From assembly GCA_035699465.1 (NCBI GenBank), contig DASSPT010000084.1, positions 1 to 6,176 on the forward strand: DNA of 6,176 nt. The letters are read 5' to 3'. This DNA comes from JAICNR01 sp035699465 (GTDB lineage Bacteria; Gemmatimonadota; Gemmatimonadetes; JACCXV01; JAHWKZ01). Both the position numbers and the translations under genes were made by a program. Shown in pieces: positions 1-5,443 of this stretch (position 1 is its first letter; each line of letters starts with the position of its first letter). The notes under the pieces are model-generated. The model was not told where the DNA came from. It searched no databases and was given only the letters and a program-made list of their open reading frames with translations.

Positions 1-229
1 TGATCCTGCGCGACGCCTTGAGCGCGAAACGGAACGCTTCCGGCACCTGCGCGGCCCATCCCTCGAGGAGCTTGCGGCTCGGCATCCGGTAGAACGTGTT
101 GTTGATCTCGACCGCCGGGAAGCGCTCCGCGTACCAGGCGAGCATGCCCGAGTCGGGAAGATCTTCCGGATAGAAGCTCCCCTTCCACTCCTCGTAGGAG
201 AACCCGCTCGTTCCCGGCCAGAGCCGCAT
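1..229 (-). CDS. DUF72 (YecE-type) family protein, N-terminal part only
   Basis: This is the first 76 codons of a gene that leaves the window at its left edge. The translation opens MRLWPGTSGFSYEEWKGSFY, which is the DUF72 N-terminal signature: GTSG at residues 6-9, W15, FYP at 19-21. It is followed by the family's EINNTFYRMPS stretch at 41-51 and FRFALKASRRI at 66-76. DUF72 proteins are TIM-barrel-like and usually 240-300 residues long, so about 70-75% is missing here. Their biochemical function is not established. The ATG at 229 was chosen because the conserved core starts at once; a GGGGAG lies 12 nt upstream (minus strand, 247-242). The frame stays open further upstream but reads unconserved sequence through the AT-rich intergenic region. 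It is divergent from the DUF4173 gene. The family call is firm; the function is unknown. Confidence 0.9.
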   Translation of the reverse strand, partial: MRLWPGTSGFSYEEWKGSFYPEDLPDSGMLAWYAERFPAVEINNTFYRMPSRKLLEGWAAQVPEAFRFALKASRRI

Positions 230-314
230 GCGGCGAACCTGCTCCCCGCCGCGCGGGCTGTCCAGAAGCGATTCGAGGGGTGCTCGCGATCTATTACTTT
301 TTATGACAAAGTAC

Positions 315-344
315 TTGACAGTCACGAAATAGAGGCGATAGGAT
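315..344 (+). promoter_or_regulatory. Putative sigma70-type promoter for the DUF4173 gene
   Basis: A perfect TTGACA (-35) lies at 315-320. A 4/6 match to the -10 box, TAGGAT, lies at 339-344 after an 18-bp spacer; an alternative -10, GATAGG, lies at 337-342 with a 16-bp spacer. The stretch 291-330 is clearly more AT-rich than its surroundings, as expected for a promoter. If the 339-344 box is used, transcription would start at or very near the ATG at 351, giving a nearly leaderless mRNA. The AGGA at 340-343 could instead be a Shine-Dalgarno site 7 nt before the ATG, which would need an earlier transcription start. The -35 box is convincing and the -10 box is weak. Confidence 0.45.
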
Positions 345-350
345 CCCCCC

Positions 351-1808
351 ATGCGTACTCCGCACCGGGCCTGCGGAATCGTCCTGTCCGCGCTGATCCT
401 CGGCCTCCTCGGCGATCTCCTCCTGCGCCCCGGGCCGTCGGGCCTGGGTGCGGGGGCGTGGGTGCTCGCCTCGGCGGGCACCGCGATCGCCTTTCGATCC
501 GAACGCGCCTCGCTAGGGGCACTGGCCCTGTCGGCGGCGTTCGGGCTCCTCATCGTCTGGCGGGATTCGCCCGTCCTGCAGGGCCTCTTCGGCGGGGCGG
601 CGATCGTCGCCTGGGGCGTCGCATTCCTGGACCGGCCGGCGCGGGCCGGCGTCACGGCGCTCGCGATGGCCGCCTGCGCGGCCGTCGGGAGCGCGATCAT
701 GGGATCGGCGGTCGTCTTCGCGGGCGCGCGGAGCGGCGAGCGACTCACGCTCCCCCGGCGCTCCGTGAGGGTCGCCCTCGGCGGGGCCGCACTCGCGGCG
801 CCGCTCCTCGTTCTCTTCGGCACGCTCTTCGCCGCCGCCGATCCCCTCTTCGCCAGGTACACCGCCGAGCTCGGCGATTCCCTGGACGAGGCCCTCGACC
901 ATCTGGTGATGATCGCGGCACTCGCATGGGTCATGGACGGACTCCTCGCGGGGCTCCACCTCGCCCGCTGCCCGGCGGAGGTCGAGCTCCCGCGTCCCCG
1001 ACCCGCGTTCGGATCCGCGATCACCGTGGCCGTGGCCCTCGTCGTCGCGCTCTTCGCCGCCTTTCTCGTCGTCCAGGCTCGCGCGCTGATCGGGGGAGCC
1101 GAATGGGTCGAGTCGCGCGTCGGCCTCAGCTATTCGGAGTACGCGCGCGGCGGGTTCTTTCAGCTCCTCGCCTGTGCGGGGATCGCGTTGCCGCTGGGCC
1201 TGATCGCGGACTGGGCGGTCGCGCCGGAGGACCCGCGACGGAAGCGAGCGCGGCTGCTCTCGCTGGCGCTCACCGTCGTGGTCCTCGCGGTCGTCGCCTC
1301 GGCCGCGCGGCGCATGGCGCTCTACGTCGAGGCGTACGGCTTGACCGAGCTTCGGCTCTACGCCTCGGCCACGACGCTCTGGCTGGCGCTGGCTTCGGTG
1401 GCGTTCGGGTGGGCCGCGATCCGCGGAAGCCGCGGGCGTTTCTGCTTTCACGCGCTCCTCGCCGCTGCCGCCGTCGTCGGCGGGCTCGGCATCGTGAATC
1501 CCGGCGCGCGGATCGCCGCCTACAACGCGTCTCGTGGCCCCTCCGGGACGCCGTTCGACGCTAGCTACGCGGTTTCGCTGGGCGCCGACGCCGTACCGGC
1601 GCTTCTCGAAGCGCTGCCCGCGCTCTCCCCGGACGCCAGGTGCGCGACCGCGCAGGGGCTCCTGGCCTATGGCGCGGGCCGGCCCGACGACGACTGGCGG
1701 ACCTACACCGTGTCCCGCGCGCGGGCAAGGTCGCTCCTGGACGCCGCCGACGGCGCGCTGCGCGAAGCCGCGGCCGGCTGCGATCAGCCGCCGCGACGCG
1801 ACGCGTAG
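351..1808 (+). CDS. DUF4173 family polytopic membrane protein
   Basis: This is a 485-aa integral membrane protein with about 12 hydrophobic segments (roughly 10-25, 33-47, 55-70, 76-92, 102-124, 140-163, 184-204, 220-246, 267-288, 301-318, 338-356 and 365-381). A soluble tail of about 100 residues follows. DUF4173 landmarks are present in order: LFAAADPLFARY at 159-170, GLSYSEYARGGFFQL at 258-272, LYVEAYGLTELRLYA at 324-338 and the NPGARIAAYN box at 383-392. The tail includes SLGADAVPALLEALP (409-423). The family is widespread in bacteria and has no assigned biochemical role, so none is proposed. The start ATG has AGGA 7 nt upstream and follows the putative promoter directly. The gene is transcribed alone, divergent from the DUF72 gene. 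Its last 25 bp overlap the end of the convergent methyltransferase gene. Confidence 0.88.
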   Translation: MRTPHRACGIVLSALILGLLGDLLLRPGPSGLGAGAWVLASAGTAIAFRSERASLGALALSAAFGLLIVWRDSPVLQGLFGGAAIVAWGVAFLDRPARAGVTALAMAACAAVGSAIMGSAVVFAGARSGERLTLPRRSVRVALGGAALAAPLLVLFGTLFAAADPLFARYTAELGDSLDEALDHLVMIAALAWVMDGLLAGLHLARCPAEVELPRPRPAFGSAITVAVALVVALFAAFLVVQARALIGGAEWVESRVGLSYSEYARGGFFQLLACAGIALPLGLIADWAVAPEDPRRKRARLLSLALTVVVLAVVASAARRMALYVEAYGLTELRLYASATTLWLALASVAFGWAAIRGSRGRFCFHALLAAAAVVGGLGIVNPGARIAAYNASRGPSGTPFDASYAVSLGADAVPALLEALPALSPDARCATAQGLLAYGAGRPDDDWRTYTVSRARARSLLDAADGALREAAAGCDQPPRRDA

Positions 1809-2521
1809 AGGATCACGGCCACGGCGGTCGCGAGGTTGAGACTCGAAACCGCCGGGCGCATCGGTATCGCCACGCGAAGGTCCGCCCTCGAAAGGACCTC
1901 CCCGCCCAGCCCCTCGCGTTCCGTCCCGAACACGAGGAGGGCTCCCGGAGGAATCGCACGCTCGTCCATGGGCTCGCCTGCGGGATCCACCGCGACGATC
2001 GGCCTCGCGGTCTGCGGAAGCCGGTCGGCCCTTGCGACCGGGAGCGCGTACTGAAGACCGGCCGCGCCGCGGATCGCGCCGGGCTCCCAGGGATCGCGTC
2101 CGCCCACCGCCACCACACCGGCGGCGCCGGCCGCGGCCGCTACGCGCACCACCGCGCCCAAGTTCCCCGCGTGGCGAGGCTCGATCAGCGCGATGGCGCT
2201 CGCTGCGTTCGCCATATCGAGCGCCTGCGCGGGTGTCGCTAGCCGCCGCCTCGCGATCGCGACCACGCCGGTCGCCGGCGGTCGCGGGACGAGCCGCGCC
2301 AGCTCTTCCCGCGGCAAGACCTCCGTCACCGCGTCGGAGATGCGCGTGCCCAGATCCGGAGCGAGCGACTCCGCCAATCGCGCGAGCCGCGCGGGCGCTA
2401 TCGCGGCGACCTCCAGGATGTCCGCGCCGAACCTGAGCGCGTGCTTGAGGGCGTGAAAGCCCTCCAGCACGGCGAGCTCCGGATCCCGGCGGGCGCGATG
2501 AAAACGCTCCGCGGTCCTCAT
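1784..2521 (-). CDS. SpoU/TrmH family RNA 2'-O-methyltransferase
   Basis: This 245-aa protein is an S-adenosylmethionine-dependent methyltransferase of the SPOUT superfamily, predicted to methylate a ribose 2'-OH in tRNA or rRNA. A short N-terminal substrate-binding part (1-100, with LEGFHALKHALRFG at 19-32) precedes the knotted catalytic domain. Motif 1 is PRHAGNLGAVVR (115-126; N120, G122, R126). Motif 2 is LVFGTEREGLGGEVL (196-210; G199, E201, G204). Motif 3 is VAIPMRPAVSSLNLATA (217-233; P220, S227, N229). The length suits the family. The ATG at 2521 is the first start after an in-frame TAA four codons upstream; a GAGG 13 nt before it is a poor ribosome site. The tRNA or rRNA target cannot be read from the sequence, so no trmH, rlmB or similar symbol is given. 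The 3' end overlaps the DUF4173 gene. Confidence 0.9.
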   Translation of the reverse strand: MRTAERFHRARRDPELAVLEGFHALKHALRFGADILEVAAIAPARLARLAESLAPDLGTRISDAVTEVLPREELARLVPRPPATGVVAIARRRLATPAQALDMANAASAIALIEPRHAGNLGAVVRVAAAAGAAGVVAVGGRDPWEPGAIRGAAGLQYALPVARADRLPQTARPIVAVDPAGEPMDERAIPPGALLVFGTEREGLGGEVLSRADLRVAIPMRPAVSSLNLATAVAVILYASRRGG

Positions 2522-2615
2522 GTTCGCACGTTACCCTCGACCCGCGAGCGCGCCAGCGTCCTGTTTCTGACAGACTTCATCCACCGCCGCCCACAGAATC
2601 GAGGAGAACCCGCAT

Positions 2616-2621
2616 AGGAGG
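2616..2621 (+). promoter_or_regulatory. Strong Shine-Dalgarno (AGGAGG)
   Basis: A perfect AGGAGG lies 5 nt before the ATG at 2627. It fixes the start of the 191-aa membrane protein. It is the best ribosome binding site in the window, in contrast to the weak sites before the downstream genes. Confidence 0.8.
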
Positions 2622-2626
2622 GACCC

Positions 2627-3202
2627 ATGGACGATACCACATTTGCGATAGTGATCATTCTCGCCGGCGTATTTATTCTCGCCGCGCTGGGCTGGTACTG
2701 GATGACGCGATCCCGGTCGCGGCGGCTCACGGAGGCGTTCGGCCCCGAGTATGAACGGGTCGTCAAGAGAGAGGGGCGAGCGGAGGGCGAGAAGCTCCTC
2801 GACGAGCGCCGGAAGCGCGTCGAGAAGTACGAGCTCCACCCGCTGCCGGCCGAGGCCCGCGTGCGCTTCCTGAAGCGGTGGGACGAAGCCCAGTCGAGAT
2901 TCGTCGACGACCCCGAGGCCGCGATCGCGGACGCGCAGCGCCTGGTCGACGAGGTGATGGAGTCGCGGGGCTACCCGATCGGGGATCCCCAGCGGCAGCA
3001 GGAGGACATCTCGGTGGAGAACCCGGCGGTCGTCTCGCACTACCGCGAGGCGCGGCTGATTGCGCGGCGGAGCGACGCGGGCGACGCCTCGACCGAGGAC
3101 CTGCGGATCGCGATCCAGCACTACCGCGCGCTGTTCCAGACGCTCCTCGAGGGCGGCGGCGCTGCGGTCGTCGAGGACCGAGTCGAGGCGCCCGTCCGCT
3201 GA
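2627..3202 (+). CDS. Single-pass membrane-anchored protein of an unnamed conserved family
   Basis: The 191-aa product has one N-terminal transmembrane helix (about residues 6-26) followed by basic residues (RSRSRR, 28-33), so the soluble part should face the cytoplasm. The rest is charged and looks largely helical. Stretches that I recognise only as recurring in hypothetical proteins of diverse bacteria are FGPEYERVV (38-46), RFVDDPEAAIADAQRLV (91-107), VMESRGYP (110-117), ENPAVVSHYREA (131-142) and IAIQHYRALF (161-170). No catalytic motif is visible and I cannot name a function. The start is secured by AGGAGG five bases upstream. The kinase-RapZ fusion gene begins 49 bp after the stop on the same strand with no clear terminator between, so co-transcription is possible. 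The predicted fold and topology come from reading the sequence only. Confidence 0.8.
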   Translation: MDDTTFAIVIILAGVFILAALGWYWMTRSRSRRLTEAFGPEYERVVKREGRAEGEKLLDERRKRVEKYELHPLPAEARVRFLKRWDEAQSRFVDDPEAAIADAQRLVDEVMESRGYPIGDPQRQQEDISVENPAVVSHYREARLIARRSDAGDASTEDLRIAIQHYRALFQTLLEGGGAAVVEDRVEAPVR

Positions 3203-3251
3203 GCCCGGCGAGCCGCTTTTCCGCGTCCTCCACCGGGGCTAGCTTCGGTGG

Positions 3252-4730
3252 ATGCACGACGCGCTCCTCAGGCTCTACAGGGAGACCCGGGGCGAACGTC
3301 CGGCCGCCGTGGTCTCCCTCGCGGGCGATGGGTCCCAGCGCACGTATCACCGCCTGATCGCCGGCGACGGCTCCACGCTGGTCGGCGCGTTCGGCCCCGA
3401 TGCCGACGAGAATCGGGCGTTCCTCTCCTTCTCGCGCGCCTTTCGGTCCATCGGACTCCCGGTCCCCGAGATCCATGCCGCTGACGAGGCGGCCGGCGTG
3501 TGGCTCGAGGAGGATCTCGGCGAGACGTCGCTGTTCGACTTCCTCGAGCAGGCGCGGGTGCGCGAAGGCGAGGGCTTCCCGGCGTCGGCGGTCGCCGTCT
3601 ACCGGCGCGTGCTCGAGCTCCTGCCGCGGTTCCAGGTGGAGGGCGACGCGGTGGTCGATTACTCGGTCGCGCACCCGCACTCGGCCTTCGACCGACGCTC
3701 GATCCTCTGGGACCTCAACTACTTCAAGTACCACTTCCTCAAGCTCGCCCACATTCCCTTCCACGAGGCTCGGCTCGAGCGCGACTTCGAGACGCTGACC
3801 GAATTCCTCCTCGAGACGCCGCGCGAGTTCTTCCTGTATCGCGACTTCCAGTCCCGCAACGTGATGGTGCGGGGGGAGGATCCCTGGTTCATCGACTATC
3901 AGGGGGGACGCAGGGGAGCGCTGCAGTACGACGTCGCGTCCCTCCTGTACGACGCCAAAGCCGACCTGCCGGACGAACTGCGGGAGGAGCTGCTGGAGTG
4001 GTACCTCGACGCGCTCGAGGAGCATGTAGCCCTCGATCGCGGCGCGTTCCGCGGCCATTACCGGGGGTACGTGCTCGTGCGGATCATGCAGGCCATGGGG
4101 GCCTACGGCTACCGCGGCTTCTTCGAGCGCAAGCCGAGGTTCCTGCAGAGCGTCCCCTACGCGGCGGCGAACATCCGGCGCTTGCTCGAAGAGGGGCTAC
4201 CCGTGGAGCTCCCCGAGCTGCGCCGGTCGTTCGAGCGCATCGTCGCCGACTGGGCGGCGCCGCCGCGAGGAGACGATAGCGCGTCGGGTCTCACCGTTCG
4301 CGTCCAGAGCTTCAGCTATCGCCGCGGGTATCCGGAGGACCTCGAGGGACACGGGGGAGGCTTCGTCTTCGACTGCCGGGCGCTGCCGAACCCGGGGCGC
4401 CTCGAGGAGTTCGGCATGGCGACCGGTCGCACCGAGGCCGTGGCACGGTTCCTGGAGTCGGAACCGGGCTTCCAGCCCTTCTGGGAGAGCGTGCGAACGC
4501 TCGTCGACGCGCAGATCGATGTCTACCGCGCGCGCCGCTTCACCAGCCTCGCGATCGCGTTCGGCTGCACCGGGGGTCAGCACCGCTCGGTGTATCTCGC
4601 GGAGAAGCTGGCCCGGCACATCGAGTGCACCTATCCCGACGTGCGCGTCCGGCTCGTCCATCGCGAAGAGCCGTACTGGCCATCGCCCCGGGCGGGGGAG
4701 CCGACGGCCGCCGCTACGTGGATGCCATGA
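3252..4730 (+). CDS. APH-fold amino-sugar kinase (AmgK-like) fused to a RapZ C-terminal domain
   Basis: This 492-aa, two-domain cytoplasmic protein has a kinase part at about residues 1-330. It carries a nucleotide loop GDGSQRTYHRL (25-35), LEEDLGETSLFDFL (85-98), the catalytic loop LYRDFQSRNVM (195-205; D198, N203) and the metal-binding FIDYQGGRRGALQYDVASLLY (213-233; D215). This matches the COG3178 group containing AmgK, which phosphorylates MurNAc/GlcNAc at C1. After a linker (about 331-346) comes a nearly full-length RapZ C-terminal domain (347-476) with FVFDCRALPNP (371-381) and the phosphate-binding loop GCTGGQHRSVYLAE (438-451). In E. coli RapZ this domain binds glucosamine-6-phosphate. 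The RapZ N-terminal Walker A domain is absent. ATG 3252 is the first start after an in-frame TAG at 3240; no well-placed Shine-Dalgarno is seen. The stop overlaps the nucleotidyltransferase start. Domain calls are strong; the sugar substrate is inferred and could be another hexose or hexosamine. Confidence 0.9.
   Translation: MHDALLRLYRETRGERPAAVVSLAGDGSQRTYHRLIAGDGSTLVGAFGPDADENRAFLSFSRAFRSIGLPVPEIHAADEAAGVWLEEDLGETSLFDFLEQARVREGEGFPASAVAVYRRVLELLPRFQVEGDAVVDYSVAHPHSAFDRRSILWDLNYFKYHFLKLAHIPFHEARLERDFETLTEFLLETPREFFLYRDFQSRNVMVRGEDPWFIDYQGGRRGALQYDVASLLYDAKADLPDELREELLEWYLDALEEHVALDRGAFRGHYRGYVLVRIMQAMGAYGYRGFFERKPRFLQSVPYAAANIRRLLEEGLPVELPELRRSFERIVADWAAPPRGDDSASGLTVRVQSFSYRRGYPEDLEGHGGGFVFDCRALPNPGRLEEFGMATGRTEAVARFLESEPGFQPFWESVRTLVDAQIDVYRARRFTSLAIAFGCTGGQHRSVYLAEKLARHIECTYPDVRVRLVHREEPYWPSPRAGEPTAAATWMP
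4718..4730 (+). other. Stop/start overlap, likely translational coupling
   Basis: The TGA of the kinase-RapZ gene (4728-4730) shares bases with ATG 4727, and the alternative GTG start at 4718 lies inside the kinase gene. The only purine-rich site nearby, GGGGGAG at 4694-4700, is 17 nt from the GTG and 26 nt from the ATG, too far for a good ribosome site. Coupled or reinitiating translation is the likely route, implying matched amounts of the two enzymes. Confidence 0.6.
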
Positions 4731-5440
4731 TCCTGGCGGCCGGGCGGGGCACCCGCCTGGCGCCTCTCACCGACGATACCCCCAAGGCGCTGATCGAAGT
4801 CGGCGGGCGGACGCTCCTCGAATGGGTCGCGCGGAGACTCGTCGAGGCCGGCGCGGACCGGCTGATCGTCAACGTTCACGGTCACGCGGAGCGCATCGCT
4901 TCGCACCTCGAGGCGCTCGACCTGGGCGTCGAAATCGTCCTCTCGCGCGAGGTGGAGCGGCCGCTGGAGACGGGTGGAGGCGTGCTCCACGCCGCGCACC
5001 TCTTCCGGCGCGCCGGTGCCTTCCTCCTCCACAACGCGGACGTCATCTCCGAGATCGACCTCGGGGCACTCCTCTCCGCGCAGCGCGAGAGCGGCGCGTT
5101 GGCCACGCTCGCCGCGCACGAGCGCGAGACCTCGCGCTTCCTCCTCTTCGACGCCGACGGCCTCGTGGGATGGGAGAACGTCGCCACCGGACGCTCCGGC
5201 CGGGCGCGAGCGGCGCGGGGCCAGGTCCGGCGTCTCGCGTTCGCCGGCATCCATGCTATCGATCCACGCTTCCTCGACCTCGTCGAAGAGCGGGGTGCGT
5301 TCTCGATCCTCGACCCGTACCTGCGGCTCAGCGCGGCCGGGGAACGCGTACTTCCCCTCGACGTAACCGGATCGCTGTGGCTCGAGATCGGCACGCCGGA
5401 GCGGTTGGAGGCCGCGCGCCGCGTGATGGGGTCGGCCTGA
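4718..5440 (+). CDS. Sugar-1-phosphate nucleotidyltransferase, MurU-like
   Basis: This 240-aa Rossmann-like (GT-A) NTP transferase should join a sugar-1-phosphate to an NTP, giving an NDP-sugar and pyrophosphate. Motifs are AMILAAGRGTRLAPLT (3-18, nucleotide loop), PKAL (22-25), LETGGGVL (83-90), the metal-binding NAD at 106-108 (D108) and WLEIGTPERL (221-230). The size suits MurU (UDP-MurNAc synthesis in cell-wall recycling) and short mannose-1-phosphate guanylyltransferases. Pairing with an AmgK-like kinase favours the former. The GTG start at 4718 gives MDAMILAAG, mirroring the MKAMILAAG opening of MurU-type enzymes, and overlaps the fusion gene by 13 bp. ATG 4727 is an alternative that makes a classic ATGA overlap; an upstream ATG at 4625 adds 31 arginine-rich, unconserved residues and is unlikely. 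At the second metal position (usually Asp in WxDxGTP) this protein has E223. Base and sugar specificity are not certain. Confidence 0.87.
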   Translation: MDAMILAAGRGTRLAPLTDDTPKALIEVGGRTLLEWVARRLVEAGADRLIVNVHGHAERIASHLEALDLGVEIVLSREVERPLETGGGVLHAAHLFRRAGAFLLHNADVISEIDLGALLSAQRESGALATLAAHERETSRFLLFDADGLVGWENVATGRSGRARAARGQVRRLAFAGIHAIDPRFLDLVEERGAFSILDPYLRLSAAGERVLPLDVTGSLWLEIGTPERLEAARRVMGSA

Positions 5441-5443
5441 GCG

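Noticed and set aside
513..1451. 312-codon open frame on the minus strand
   Set aside because: It is antisense to the DUF4173 gene. The product is strongly charged (R, E, D, G) with no recognisable domain, and the plus-strand frame has family motifs and membrane segments.
458..1564. 368-codon plus-strand frame inside the DUF4173 gene
   Set aside because: It is an arginine- and glycine-rich out-of-frame reading of the same sequence, with no domain signature.
2567..2599. Possible promoter (CTGACA ... CAGAAT) before the 191-aa membrane protein
   Set aside because: The two boxes are 21 bp apart, too far for a normal sigma70 promoter, and the -10 match is weak. A promoter is expected in this region but cannot be placed.
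3201..3240. Possible terminator (AGCCCGG ... CCGGGGCT with TTTT)
   Set aside because: The arms pair only imperfectly, and the T-run is in the loop region rather than after the stem, so it is not a convincing intrinsic terminator.
2763..4058. 431-codon open frame on the minus strand
   Set aside because: It lies antisense to the membrane-protein and kinase-RapZ genes, both of which have clear start sites or recognisable domains. Its translation is a low-complexity run rich in R, P, G and E, typical of shadow frames in very GC-rich DNA.
4625..4717. N-terminal extension of the nucleotidyltransferase from ATG 4625
   Set aside because: The extra 31 residues are arginine- and alanine-rich, lie wholly inside the kinase-RapZ coding region and precede the place where family members begin (MxAMILAAG).
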